Shown piece after piece: positions 23,586 through 32,635 of a stretch of 38,241 nt of DNA. Both the position numbers and the translations under genes were made by a program. Origin of the DNA: Candidatus Uhrbacteria bacterium (lineage in GTDB: Bacteria > Patescibacteriota > Patescibacteriia > UBA9934); assembly GCA_943358395.1 (NCBI GenBank), contig CALRGY010000011.1:1-38241 (forward strand), in the 5' to 3' direction. Each line of letters begins with the position of its first letter. Within the stretch, counting starts at the first letter, position 1. The notes beneath the pieces were generated by a model, which was not told the origin of the DNA, did no database searches, and worked only from the letters and a program-made list of their open reading frames with translations.

Positions 23586-26102
23586 CTATTTCAAATATTT
23601 TCTCAGATACTTCCCCGTGTGACTCTTTGTCATTCGGGCAATGTCCTCTGGAGTACCGACGCCGACGACGGTGCCGCCTAAGTCGCCGCCTTCTGGGCCC
23701 ATGTCGATGAGCCAGTCTGCGGTTTTGATGACGTCCAAGTTATGCTCGATGACGATCATGGTATTGCCTTTGTCGACTAATCGATGAAGAACATCGAGTA
23801 ATTGCTTTACGTCGTCGAAGTGCAAACCTGTTGTGGGCTCGTCGAGCAGATACAATGTTTTCCCCGTTTGACGTTTTGAAAGCTCGGATGCCAATTTCAC
23901 GCGCTGTGCTTCGCCGCCGGAAAGCGTGGTCGCAGATTGCCCCAGGGTAATGTACGAAAGCCCCACCTCGTTGAGTGCTTTCAACTTATCGGCAATATCG
24001 GGGATGTCTTTAAAGAACGGTGCCGCTTCCTCGATGGTCATGTCGAGAATCTGACTAATGTTCTTTTCTTTATACGTCACCTCTAACGTTTCCCGATTGA
24101 ATCGCTTTCCTTTACACACCTCACACGTCACATACACCGTTGGCAAAAAATGCATTTCGATTTCAATTTCTCCATGACCTTCGCAATTCTCGCATCTGCC
24201 GCCAGGCACGTTAAAACTAAATCGTCCCGGCTTGTACCCGCGGAATCGCGCCTCCTCTGTTGCGGTAAACAATTCACGAATCGGTGCCCACGCCCCAGTG
24301 TACGTCGCGGGGTTCGATCGGGATGTCCTCCCAATGGCGCCTTGATCGATGAGAATTGCTTTATCAATATACTCAACGCCGAGCACAGATTTCGCTGCGC
24401 CAGGATGATCTTTTCCACCGTACAACTTCCTTGCAATCGACTTGTACATCACGTCATACGCAAGCGTGGACTTCCCCGAACCAGAAACACCGGTGACACA
24501 AATAAACTTTCGCAGTGGAAAATCAACATCGATATTTTTTAAATTATTCTCCGTTGCGCCACGAACCTTGATGGCTCCCGCCGAACTCTCACGGCGCTCT
24601 TCTGGAACCGCGATAACGGCATCGCCGCGAAGATATGCGCCGGTTCGTGATTTTTTATTCTCGAAGACTTCCGGCGTTTTTCCTGCCGCAACAACGTATC
24701 CGCCATGTTTCCCAGCACCAGGACCGATCTCGATCATGTAGTCCGATCGACGAATCGTATCTTCGTCATGTTCAACAACGAGAACAGTGTTTCCGATGTC
24801 TCGGAGATGTTCTAATGTTTCGATCAGTCGTTCATTATCACGTTGATGTAATCCGATGGTTGGCTCGTCGAGTACATACAACGCACCAACCAAACTCGAA
24901 CCAATTTGCGATGCTAAACGAATACGCTGCGCCTCGCCACCGGATAATGTTCCCGCAGTTCTATTCAACGTGAGGTAATGCAAACCCACATCAAGCATAA
25001 ACGATAATCGCGACTCAACTTCCTTCAGCACCGCACTCGCGATAGTTCGTTCACGATCGGAAAGCCCGAGTTCCAGAAAAAATGTGACTGCACCATCAAT
25101 CGACATCGCTGTAACATCCACAATCGATTTTGTTCCGACAAACACGGAAAGTGCTTCTTTTCGTAGCCTGTCACCGTGGCACGATTCGCATTTCTCCGAT
25201 GAAAAAAGATCCACCGTTCCTAAACCGGAACATGCCGTACACGCACCATACGGACTATTGAACGAGAATAATCGCGGTTCAATATCGGGGAACGAAAATC
25301 CACAATCAACACAACTAAACTTCGACGACAACAATCGTTCTTCCTTGTTCGGCATTACCGCGATTGCAAGATCGGATCCTTGACTGAGCGCTTTTTCTAA
25401 TCCCTCGCTGAGTCGCTGCCGACTGTCTTTTGTGGGCGAAAGCAATGTGCTTGCCGTGAGCGTATCAATAACAACCTCAATGGTGTGCTGCTTGTATCGC
25501 GAGAGCTCGATCTTTTCACTCAATCGATGAAGCTTGCCGTCAACACGCACTTTTGCAAAACCACTGTTGTACAAATCGTACAGCAATTGATAGTACTCAC
25601 CTTTTCTTCCGCGGATGATTGGCGCAAGAATCAGAACCTCGTCACCAGATTTCAGCTTCGCGATTCCCTCAACATCACGAATCACAATGTCGCTCATCTC
25701 ATCAACCGTCAGCTTTTCAATTTTCTTGTGGCAGTTCGGGCAAAACGGCACACCAATTCTGGCGTAGAGCACGCGAAGATAATCATAAATCTCGGTAATC
25801 GTCGCAATAGTGCTGCGTGGATTTCGTGAATGCGCCTTCTGATCAATACTAATCGCTGGCGACAGACCCTCAATCTCATCCACATCCGGCTTTTGCATCT
25901 GCCCCAAAAATTGCCGCGCATACGCCGACAATGATTCAACATATCTCCGCTGCCCCTCCGCAAAAATCGTATCAAACGCCAAGCTCGACTTCCCACTCCC
26001 CGATAATCCCGTAATACACGTCATCCGATTCCTCGGAATCGTCACCGTAATATTCTTAAGATTGTGTTGCCGCGCCCCTTTGACAATAATGGAATTGAGC
26101 AT
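23586..26102 (-). CDS. uvrA: Excinuclease ABC subunit A (UvrA), shortened form
   Basis: DNA damage sensor of nucleotide excision repair. Both ATPase halves are complete: GLSGSGKSS at 32-40, [14 protein letters not shown] and [12 protein letters not shown] in the first; [21 protein letters not shown] and [12 protein letters not shown] in the second. Zinc cysteines are kept (CVDCG, ACTAC; CENCEG, CEVCKG). At 838 residues it is about 100 shorter than E. coli UvrA. The loss maps between ACTACSGLG and [10 protein letters not shown] (about residues 283-305), where only ~10 residues replace the usual ~100 of the signature I region. The UvrB-binding domain is present. It starts 6 nt after uvrB. Confidence 0.96.
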   Translation of the reverse strand: MLNSIIVKGARQHNLKNITVTIPRNRMTCITGLSGSGKSSLAFDTIFAEGQRRYVESLSAYARQFLGQMQKPDVDEIEGLSPAISIDQKAHSRNPRSTIATITEIYDYLRVLYARIGVPFCPNCHKKIEKLTVDEMSDIVIRDVEGIAKLKSGDEVLILAPIIRGRKGEYYQLLYDLYNSGFAKVRVDGKLHRLSEKIELSRYKQHTIEVVIDTLTASTLLSPTKDSRQRLSEGLEKALSQGSDLAIAVMPNKEERLLSSKFSCVDCGFSFPDIEPRLFSFNSPYGACTACSGLGTVDLFSSEKCESCHGDRLRKEALSVFVGTKSIVDVTAMSIDGAVTFFLELGLSDRERTIASAVLKEVESRLSFMLDVGLHYLTLNRTAGTLSGGEAQRIRLASQIGSSLVGALYVLDEPTIGLHQRDNERLIETLEHLRDIGNTVLVVEHDEDTIRRSDYMIEIGPGAGKHGGYVVAAGKTPEVFENKKSRTGAYLRGDAVIAVPEERRESSAGAIKVRGATENNLKNIDVDFPLRKFICVTGVSGSGKSTLAYDVMYKSIARKLYGGKDHPGAAKSVLGVEYIDKAILIDQGAIGRTSRSNPATYTGAWAPIRELFTATEEARFRGYKPGRFSFNVPGGRCENCEGHGEIEIEMHFLPTVYVTCEVCKGKRFNRETLEVTYKEKNISQILDMTIEEAAPFFKDIPDIADKLKALNEVGLSYITLGQSATTLSGGEAQRVKLASELSKRQTGKTLYLLDEPTTGLHFDDVKQLLDVLHRLVDKGNTMIVIEHNLDVIKTADWLIDMGPEGGDLGGTVVGVGTPEDIARMTKSHTGKYLRKYLK

Positions 26103-26108
26103 ACAGAT

Positions 26109-28199
26109 TTATGATTTCGTTTTTCGCTTCCCTTTCTTCCCCTTTTTCATCCCCTCAAGTTCCTTCGTAAGCATAACGATCTCATCCCTCAATATCGCTG
26201 CAGTCTCGAAGAGAAGATTCGCTGAGGCTTTGTCCATTTCGATTTCTTTTTCGCGAATGGCTTCTTCGATCTCTATTGGGGTTGCGCCGATTTCGATGTT
26301 CAGAATCTTTGAGGTATCGCGGTCAAAGTTTCTGTCGAGCTCGGCGCGAATATCCTTAATCGTCTTGATAATCGTTTGTGGGGTAATGCCGTGTTTGGTG
26401 TTATACGCGATCTGAATATTTCGGCGACGTTCTGTTTCTTTGAGCGCACGGTCGAGCGATCCCGTCATCTTATCGGCATACAAAACAACTAATCCGTTGA
26501 CGTTTCGTGCAGCTCTTCCGATGGTTTGAATGAGCGACGTTTCAGATCGGAGGAATCCTTCTTTGTCCGCATCGAGCACACCGATAAGTGAAACCTCCGG
26601 GAGATCGAGTCCTTCACGTAAAAGGTTTACACCTACAACAACGTCATACGTTCCCCTCCGAAGATCGGACAGAATCGTAATGCGATCCAACGTTTCAATA
26701 TCCGAGTGCAGATATGCCACCTTCATCCCTCCCTCTTTCAAATACGTCGTTAAATCTTCTGCCATTTTTTTCGTGAGCGTCGTCACTAAGGCTCGCTCAC
26801 CCTTTGTTACCCGATCCTTAATGCGCTCGATGATGTCTGCGACTTGCCCAGCGTACCCTCCCCCATTTCCCTGTCCCACCGAAGCTTTAGCGAAGGGGGA
26901 TGGGGAGTCGGAGGGGGCTTGAGCGATGACAGGCAACACCAACGTCTCTGGATCAACTAATCCCGTTGGACGAATGATTTGCTCCACGATCTGTTCCGAC
27001 GTTTCCTTTTCCACCACACCAGGCGTTGCCGAAACATACACCGTCTGCCCGATGAGATGATCGAATTCTTGATACGTCAACGGCCGATTATCTTTTGCCG
27101 ATGGAAGACGGAATCCGAAGTCGACAAGCGTTTGCTTACGCGCTTGATCCCCCGCAAACATGCCGCCGATCTGCGGAAGGGTCACATGAGACTCATCGAT
27201 GATCGTTAAAAAATCTTTCGGAAAGTACGATAATAACGTATGCGCTGGTTCTCCGATCTTCCGACCGTCAAAGTGACGAGAATAATTTTCAATCCCACTG
27301 CAGTACCCAACATTTCGAATCATCTCAATGTCATACCGTGTTCTGCGCGTGAGGCGCTCGGTTTCCAAAAGCTTCCCCTCGCGATCGAATTCTTTCAACC
27401 GATCAGCAAGCTCGCTCTCGATATCCCGAATTGCTCGTTCACGCTCTGCACTATCGGACATGAAGTGTTTTGCGGGAAAAAACCACGCATCTTCGTTCTG
27501 TGTCAAAATCTTTCTCGTTACTTTATTCAACGCAAAAATCTCTCGTACTGCATTCCCTTCGATGACGATGCGATACACCGTTTCATCACTCGGCGGCATC
27601 ACCTCGATGACGTCGCCCTGCGCACGGAAATGACCGCGGGTCAGATCGGCAGTCGTTCGCTCATACTGCATAGCGATAAGTTGACGAAGAAATTCCGCAC
27701 GATCGATCCTATCGTTCATGCGAATATGCAGCACCTCGCGCTTATACGCTTCTGGCGAACCCAAGCCGTAAATACAACTCACCGATGCAACCACGATCAC
27801 GTCACGTCTCGATAACAATGACTGCGTTGCCGCATGACGCAACCGATCGATCTCTTCATTAATCTGCGCATCTTTTTCAATGTACGTATCCGTTCGTGGC
27901 ATGTATGCCTCTGGCTGGTAGTAGTCGTAATACGAAACAAAGTACGAAACAGCGTTCTCTGGAAAAAACTCTCGGAACTCAGAACACAGCTGCGCCGCCA
28001 GCGTTTTATTGTGCGCAATCACCAGCGTTGGCTTTTGTATATTCTGAATCACATTCGCCATGGTGAATGTTTTTCCAGAACCCGTTACCCCAAGCAACGT
28101 TTGACGTTGCAAGCCCCTCTGAATGCCATCCGTCAGATCCGCAATGGCTTTTGGTTGATCCCCAGCTGGTTGATATTGAGAAACAAGATTGAATGGCAT
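26109..28199 (-). CDS. uvrB: Excinuclease ABC subunit B (UvrB)
   Basis: Helicase-like subunit that verifies damage and loads UvrC. From ATG 28199 (MPFNLVSQYQPAGDQPKAI, 696 residues): Walker A GVTGSGKT at 37-44, the beta-hairpin region YFVSYYDYYQPEAYMP, the DESH box (IIDESHVTLPQ), VSATPG, TTLTKKMAEDL and GLDLPEVSL. The C-terminal UVR motif (MDKASANLLFETAAILRDEI) is intact. Residues about 427-447 (PSDSPSPFAKASVGQGNGGG) are an in-frame palindromic repeat before GQVADIIERI. A longer frame to 28223 exists, but ATG 28199 matches the family start. It is co-transcribed with uvrA. Confidence 0.96.
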   Translation of the reverse strand: MPFNLVSQYQPAGDQPKAIADLTDGIQRGLQRQTLLGVTGSGKTFTMANVIQNIQKPTLVIAHNKTLAAQLCSEFREFFPENAVSYFVSYYDYYQPEAYMPRTDTYIEKDAQINEEIDRLRHAATQSLLSRRDVIVVASVSCIYGLGSPEAYKREVLHIRMNDRIDRAEFLRQLIAMQYERTTADLTRGHFRAQGDVIEVMPPSDETVYRIVIEGNAVREIFALNKVTRKILTQNEDAWFFPAKHFMSDSAERERAIRDIESELADRLKEFDREGKLLETERLTRRTRYDIEMIRNVGYCSGIENYSRHFDGRKIGEPAHTLLSYFPKDFLTIIDESHVTLPQIGGMFAGDQARKQTLVDFGFRLPSAKDNRPLTYQEFDHLIGQTVYVSATPGVVEKETSEQIVEQIIRPTGLVDPETLVLPVIAQAPSDSPSPFAKASVGQGNGGGYAGQVADIIERIKDRVTKGERALVTTLTKKMAEDLTTYLKEGGMKVAYLHSDIETLDRITILSDLRRGTYDVVVGVNLLREGLDLPEVSLIGVLDADKEGFLRSETSLIQTIGRAARNVNGLVVLYADKMTGSLDRALKETERRRNIQIAYNTKHGITPQTIIKTIKDIRAELDRNFDRDTSKILNIEIGATPIEIEEAIREKEIEMDKASANLLFETAAILRDEIVMLTKELEGMKKGKKGKRKTKS
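26858..26921. repeat. Composite palindromic element, in frame inside uvrB
   Basis: Outer parts are CCCTCCCCCAT and ATGGGGAGTCGGAGGGGGC, as in the other copies. The loop is expanded by a second palindromic core (CGAAGCTTTAGCGAAGG). It encodes about residues 427-447 of UvrB. Confidence 0.75.
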
Positions 28200-28220
28200 A
28201 GTTATGATATATTTCACAAA

Positions 28221-28241
28221 CATCGTGGGTGACTCACGATG
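28221..28241. promoter_or_regulatory. Inverted repeat upstream of uvrB, possible operator
   Basis: Perfect 7-bp arms CATCGTG (28221-28227) and CACGATG (28235-28241), 7-nt spacer, 22 bp upstream of the uvrB ATG. It would overlap the -35 region of a promoter with -10 TATATC (28206-28211). A damage-response operator is a guess; it does not match LexA boxes that I know. Confidence 0.4.
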
Positions 28242-28255
28242 ATTACACCACGAAA

Positions 28256-28301
28256 GAAACCCTTATACGGATGCGTCCGTATCGGGGGTTCTTTTATTTT
28301 T
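28256..28301 (+). terminator. Rho-independent terminator-like hairpin on the plus strand
   Basis: Stem ATACGGA/TCCGTAT (28265-28271, 28276-28282) with loop TGCG, extended by GAAACCC/GGGTTC, then CTTTTATTTTT. No plus-strand gene precedes it; the preceding DNA is antisense to uvrB. Confidence 0.6.
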
Positions 28302-28330
28302 AGACGGCAAGCATTTTTCCTTTATACAAT
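28301..28330 (+). promoter_or_regulatory. Possible promoter upstream of the alpha-CTD-like gene
   Basis: -35-like TAGACG (28301-28306), 18-nt spacer, -10 TACAAT (28325-28330). It would give a leader of about 140 nt that includes the hairpin at 28351-28373. A second TACAAT at 28463-28468 is 10 nt before ATG 28479. Confidence 0.35.
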
Positions 28331-28350
28331 TAAACGACATAGAAATTTCA

Positions 28351-28373
28351 CCCCTGGAGAAGGACTCTAGGGG
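28351..28373 (+). other. Stem-loop in the leader of the alpha-CTD-like gene
   Basis: 9-bp stem CCCCTGGAG/CTCTAGGGG with one GU pair and loop AAGGA. No T-tract follows, so it is not a terminator. It may be a structured leader element. Confidence 0.4.
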
Positions 28374-28462
28374 CACATAGGGCAAATCAATGTAGAACGA
28401 GTATACCAAACAAGAAACGAACAAACAAGAATTATGCACAATGAAACTGTGGACTAATCACG

Positions 28463-28468
28463 TACAAT
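28463..28468 (+). promoter_or_regulatory. -10 box (TACAAT) of the alpha-CTD-like gene
   Basis: Lies 10 nt before ATG 28479 and overlaps the earlier ATG at 28467, which argues against use of that earlier start. Confidence 0.4.
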
Positions 28469-28478
28469 GCAGAAAGAA

Positions 28479-28988
28479 ATGTTTAATGAAGATTCTATGT
28501 CACACGAAAAAGTAGGGGAAACTATAACCATAGAAACCATCGTCAATGACCTGAGAAAACAAAATGCCGTACTCGCACAGAGTAACGAAAACCTGAAAAA
28601 TGAGAATCAAGAACTCAAGGAGAAAGTTAAGGTGCTCGAAGCAAGATTATCGGAGCTTCAAAATCAATCACCGAAGAAAAACAGTGGTGATTCGAATACT
28701 GAATACTTTGATCCAACACTTGCCAAAGCGCTAAGAAAGCAATTTTGTGAAGCCGATTTGGGATCTGTCGTTTCCGTGAGACTCTCTGGAATCCTCGACG
28801 CGATCGGTATTCAATACGTATGGCAAGCCGTACAACAGTCAGAAAGCAAGATCATCAGCTTATTCATTCAACAGTATCGAACTCCTCGGAAACCCCTCAA
28901 TGAATTAAAAGAAATCATCAAGGATCTTCATCCTCAAATAAAATTCGGCATGACGATCCCTGACTTTATTACACAGCCCGAGAAATAA
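28479..28988 (+). CDS. Coiled-coil protein with RNA polymerase alpha-CTD-like C-terminus
   Basis: 169 residues from ATG 28479 (MFNEDSMSHEKVGETITI). Residues about 22-70 form a coiled coil (LRKQNAVLAQSNENLKNENQ, LKEKVKVLEARLSEL). After a polar linker (SPKKNSGDSNTEY), residues about 100-165 follow the pattern of the alpha subunit C-terminal domain: VRLSGILDAIGIQYVWQAV aligns with VRSANCLKAEAIHYIGDLV, then QQSESKI, NELKEIIKDL and the end IKFGMTIPDF aligned with LSLGMRLENW. The R265 equivalent is kept; the NxGxKS loop is not. A DNA- or sigma-contacting regulator is an inference. The gene looks more AT-rich than its neighbours. Confidence 0.7.
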   Translation: MFNEDSMSHEKVGETITIETIVNDLRKQNAVLAQSNENLKNENQELKEKVKVLEARLSELQNQSPKKNSGDSNTEYFDPTLAKALRKQFCEADLGSVVSVRLSGILDAIGIQYVWQAVQQSESKIISLFIQQYRTPRKPLNELKEIIKDLHPQIKFGMTIPDFITQPEK

Positions 28989-28999
28989 CATCCTTGATC

Positions 29000-29024
29000 G
29001 ATCGCCTCAAAAGGGCGATCTTTT
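29000..29024 (+). terminator. Terminator of the alpha-CTD-like gene
   Basis: Stem GATCGCC (29000-29006) and GGCGATC (29014-29020), loop TCAAAAG, then TTTT. Confidence 0.7.
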
Positions 29025-29026
29025 AA

Positions 29027-29035
29027 TGCTACAAT
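29027..29035 (+). promoter_or_regulatory. Extended -10 (TGCTACAAT) of the GNAT/FemAB-like gene
   Basis: TG-C-TACAAT with 8 nt to ATG 29044, so transcription would begin at the start codon. It overlaps the tail of the preceding terminator and supports ATG 29044 over the upstream ATG at 29026. Confidence 0.55.
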
Positions 29036-29043
29036 CCCTCCGT

Positions 29044-29910
29044 ATGCGGATTTTCCAGAACCTTAATCGATTACGGATAGTGAGGGATATTTGCCCGTTG
29101 CCGGGGTTTCCTTCGCATGATTCGGCGGTATGGAAGGGGCGGGCAACGCAGTCTGCTTTTCCGATCATCGAGCATTCACATGGATATACGGTCACCGATT
29201 TCAAAAATCGATTCATCACCTGGCACCGCACGTTTACCAACAATCACGTCATCCCCGATCTTCCCTCAACCAGCCTCATCCATATCCACGAATGGATCCC
29301 GCCAACGCATCCGCCGAAAATCCCCGGATTCTTCCAGTTCAGCATGAATCATTTCGAGGCGGTTACGATTCTCACCCCCGATTTCACCAAACACTGGAGC
29401 ACACAGGCGAAGCGCCATTTATCATCGGCGAAAAAGAATCCCCATCTCTCCCTCCGCCTTGGCACTATCGACGAGATCGCATCAATACTCCCCCATTCCC
29501 AAGTCCCCAAATCTCTCCACACCACATTCCTCGACTTTGCCAAACGCCACATTGCTGCACACCCCGATGATATCGAAGTCCTCATCGCCGTGATCGACAA
29601 TCAGCCCGTTGCCGGATTCATTGCCGGATATTGCATCGATGCCCGCGAAAGCACATATCTCGTCGGCTGCTTTACCCCCGCCGGCGGCAAAGCCCACGCC
29701 ATGGTTGCCCTCATCGAACACTGGTTCCAACGTTGCATAGATCGATCCCTCCTCCACGCCAACTTCGGCGACATCGTCGGCCCCCACCCCTTCCCTTTTG
29801 ACGACATGATCGGCTACTCAACCTTCAAAACCCACTTCAGTGTTCATCGAGTGTGGATGCCGGGAAGTCGGTGGAGAGTACGGGTGAATTGGCGGAAGTT
29901 GAAGAAATGA
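29044..29910 (+). CDS. GNAT/FemAB-like protein of unknown substrate
   Basis: 288 residues from ATG 29044 (MRIFQNLNRLRIVRDI). The C-terminal half looks like an acyltransferase core: IEVLIAVIDNQPVAGFIAGY, then STYLVGCFTP, AHAMVALIEHWFQRCIDRS and HANFGDIVGPHPFPFD. This order (strand, GG/AG loop, helix with alternating hydrophobics, FG-D motif) fits GNAT or the second half of FemAB-type peptidyltransferases. The N-terminal half (TFTNNHVIPDLPSTSLIHIH) is not recognised. No signal or membrane segment. If FemAB-like, it could add residues to a peptidoglycan precursor; that is inference. Confidence 0.55.
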   Translation: MRIFQNLNRLRIVRDICPLPGFPSHDSAVWKGRATQSAFPIIEHSHGYTVTDFKNRFITWHRTFTNNHVIPDLPSTSLIHIHEWIPPTHPPKIPGFFQFSMNHFEAVTILTPDFTKHWSTQAKRHLSSAKKNPHLSLRLGTIDEIASILPHSQVPKSLHTTFLDFAKRHIAAHPDDIEVLIAVIDNQPVAGFIAGYCIDARESTYLVGCFTPAGGKAHAMVALIEHWFQRCIDRSLLHANFGDIVGPHPFPFDDMIGYSTFKTHFSVHRVWMPGSRWRVRVNWRKLKK

Positions 29911-29919
29911 GGAAAAACG

Positions 29920-32634
29920 TCATCGGGAGAATGAAGTACCGCCAACCGAAGACGCCCGCTCGTCGTTCACATTGACGTACATCCCGATGACAGTGAAGTG
30001 CCCAATGAAGGCGAAATGCCCGGAGGCTGTTTTAACATCAGATAGGTCCCCGACTCTTTGCATCAATCGCTCTCCAGTATTTTTGAAACCCGCAATCAAT
30101 GAAAAGAACCGCAACGCCGGAGGTGTTCTACGACATTTTCCCGAATGCAATCCTAATCGATCCATCTCCACAAGCAACGGTCCGTTCTGCGCTCCTCTTG
30201 GCTGATTCAAGGTACGGTCAAGAATATTCTTCTGAACAAAATGCCATCCGGACCGCATTGGTTCTGTAAAAAATTCCTCTTCACGAAACCGTTGTATAGT
30301 TCCCTGAGGATCATATACCAAATTCTCCTGCGGCTTCTTTGCCCGAGCATCCGCGTCCAACGTCTCGATCATACTCATCATCGAAATCTCTTTCCCACCC
30401 TCCATCTTCCCCTTCGGCACATACACCAACATCCACTTTTCTCTTTCCTTCTCATCCCTCTTCAATAACTCCACAAACTGCGCCACATCTGGCTCCGCAA
30501 GCTTTTCCTTCAGCTCCTTCATTGCCTGTGCACGATCTTGCTCATTCAACGTCACCATCTTTTTTCCATCATGCAACGTAAACGTCTTCTCTGTCTCGTC
30601 ACATCCAAGATAATATTTTCCGAAGAGCTGAAGCATTTCGAAATGAGTACCGTTTTCCTCTAACTCATCGATCACATCTCTTCGCCCTGCACTCACCGCC
30701 TCAGGCGAAAGCATTCCTGCATACTGCCTAAATACCTCTGCAACACGCAAACTTCTTTCGCGCACATTCATTTTTGTAGATATTCGTAAAAACTTTTTTG
30801 CGAAATCCAAGGAATACTCGTTCGATGCTTTCACTCTTTCCACAGAAGAATCGGGGTAAATGAAATCCTTATATAAAAAATGCGACATCGGATAAATGCC
30901 CGCAACAATATTCAACAAAAAAATATGATTCTTCTCGCTTGTCCGGCTAGTTATCGTCTCTATCACTCCTGCTCTTTCTCGTATTGCTCGTCTGACAATG
31001 CCATACAAAATATCATCTTGCGATCTTGTTTCATCGGTGAACGCACGAAGAAAAATTCTCCTCACCACATCCGGTGACTCATCTCTGCACTTCTTCTGAA
31101 AAACCTCCGTGTCCGAATACAGCTCTTCACCGAAAATCTCCATCAATCGCGTAACGATTTCTCGATCGTGGAATGCCACTTGAGGAAGTGTGGCAATGGC
31201 GCGGAGGGCAAGCATTGGGCGTTCGTGGTCGGCGAGCTTGGGGAAGAGATTCTTTTTAACTTCCTCGAAATTCAAAGCGCGCATCGCCTCGAGCTGACGA
31301 CGGACTTCGTATTCCATCGCACGTTTTGCGAATACGGTGCCGAGCATCACTGATGCAATCATTGGATCGCCTTTCTGCTTCCCAATATCACTCATCGCCT
31401 CCCCCGCTTCCTGTCCCAACGCATGCAACGCCTCTTTGCTAATCATGTTCGCAAAGTCCCACGCCTCAACGTCTGCATCGATGGTAAGCAATTGATCGAG
31501 AGAAATACGAAGGACTTTCGCAGAAGCATCATCACCCTGCTTGCGTGCTAATCGCTGGGTATTGAAAAGTGCTTTATGCAAGAACGATCCAAAGTATGGG
31601 CTGCGTTCATTGCGCGGAGCAACGCCAAGGAGTGCGACGAAAAATTGTGGGTCGTGATGTTTGAGAATATCGAGGGCATGCAAAATCTCCATGAAATCTT
31701 CCGCGCCCTCCATCGTTAGTGTGTAATTCTCAACCTCGGAATTGCTCTTTGCCTGATACCACACCATGTTCTGCTCGATCCATGATTCGATCACTTCAAG
31801 TGCGTGCTCAAGTTCGGGATGCTGCTTCGATTCTCCTCCTTGCTCCCGATCACGATGCGCTTGGCGCAGCAATTCAAGATCATAAAGCACAGCGCGAGTC
31901 TTGCTCGCTGATGCATCCAGAATCGACGAGCCTTCAGCACGATGGCTCCAATACTCCGCCGTTGGCTCATCGACCGCAAATGGATCCGCGATGATGACTT
32001 TTGGTGCAAGGCGTTCGCGACTGCTGTCATCGAAATTCCATGCAGAATATTCTGGAGGAATCGGCGTGATGTCGTCTTCGATGGCAAGTGTACGCATCCT
32101 GTTGCCGAGAATCGTAAGAACGCCGATGAGTGTATTGCGCTTAGGCTGAATGACCACGCCGTGAACATTTTTTCCTTCCAACGTTTCACCAACCCCAAGC
32201 CTTGCAATCACCGCATCACGAGTCATCGCAGGATTCAACGCGCAGAGGCGATCGACGAGTGGAGCAAGGCGATGCGCGAATGCAGAAGCACTTCGTAGAA
32301 TGGGATCGATGAAATTCCGATGTGAACGCAACTCTACGTCACTAAACCCAAGATAATTCAAAAACTCTTTCGCAAAATCTTCGTGCCCTTTGCCAAAAAA
32401 CGCTTCTTCCAATTCAGTATTCACTACAATCCATTCCTGACACGACGCGCCTTTATGTGCGGCTTTCTCCGCATCCCACAAACTCAATGTATCTGTCGCG
32501 AAGAAATTCGCATCATCCGTTGCTTGTTCTAATTCCTCGACCGTCGACGGAATATGAACCTCGAGTGTGCTCAAGATCTCTGCATCATCAGAAAGCGGTT
32601 CCTGGACGTGATCGATTTCCGGAAGTTCCCGCAT
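29920..32634 (-). CDS. Large soluble protein of unknown function (904 aa)
   Basis: No membrane segment, signal peptide or motif that I recognise. The body (about 120-620) is strongly helical and charged (LARKQGDDASAKVLRISL, ALHALGQEAGEAMSDIGKQK), with HEAT-like alternation in places (ERPMLALRAIATLPQVAF, REIVTRLMEIFGEELY). The C-terminal ~90 residues are strand-rich (PALRFFSLIAGFKNTGERL, SGHFAFIGHFTVIGMYVNVN). It starts 1 nt after the DUF1003 stop, so the two are probably one transcription unit. It may be a scaffold or a lineage-specific factor. Confidence 0.75.
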   Translation of the reverse strand: MRELPEIDHVQEPLSDDAEILSTLEVHIPSTVEELEQATDDANFFATDTLSLWDAEKAAHKGASCQEWIVVNTELEEAFFGKGHEDFAKEFLNYLGFSDVELRSHRNFIDPILRSASAFAHRLAPLVDRLCALNPAMTRDAVIARLGVGETLEGKNVHGVVIQPKRNTLIGVLTILGNRMRTLAIEDDITPIPPEYSAWNFDDSSRERLAPKVIIADPFAVDEPTAEYWSHRAEGSSILDASASKTRAVLYDLELLRQAHRDREQGGESKQHPELEHALEVIESWIEQNMVWYQAKSNSEVENYTLTMEGAEDFMEILHALDILKHHDPQFFVALLGVAPRNERSPYFGSFLHKALFNTQRLARKQGDDASAKVLRISLDQLLTIDADVEAWDFANMISKEALHALGQEAGEAMSDIGKQKGDPMIASVMLGTVFAKRAMEYEVRRQLEAMRALNFEEVKKNLFPKLADHERPMLALRAIATLPQVAFHDREIVTRLMEIFGEELYSDTEVFQKKCRDESPDVVRRIFLRAFTDETRSQDDILYGIVRRAIRERAGVIETITSRTSEKNHIFLLNIVAGIYPMSHFLYKDFIYPDSSVERVKASNEYSLDFAKKFLRISTKMNVRERSLRVAEVFRQYAGMLSPEAVSAGRRDVIDELEENGTHFEMLQLFGKYYLGCDETEKTFTLHDGKKMVTLNEQDRAQAMKELKEKLAEPDVAQFVELLKRDEKEREKWMLVYVPKGKMEGGKEISMMSMIETLDADARAKKPQENLVYDPQGTIQRFREEEFFTEPMRSGWHFVQKNILDRTLNQPRGAQNGPLLVEMDRLGLHSGKCRRTPPALRFFSLIAGFKNTGERLMQRVGDLSDVKTASGHFAFIGHFTVIGMYVNVNDERASSVGGTSFSR

Positions 32635-32635
32635 A

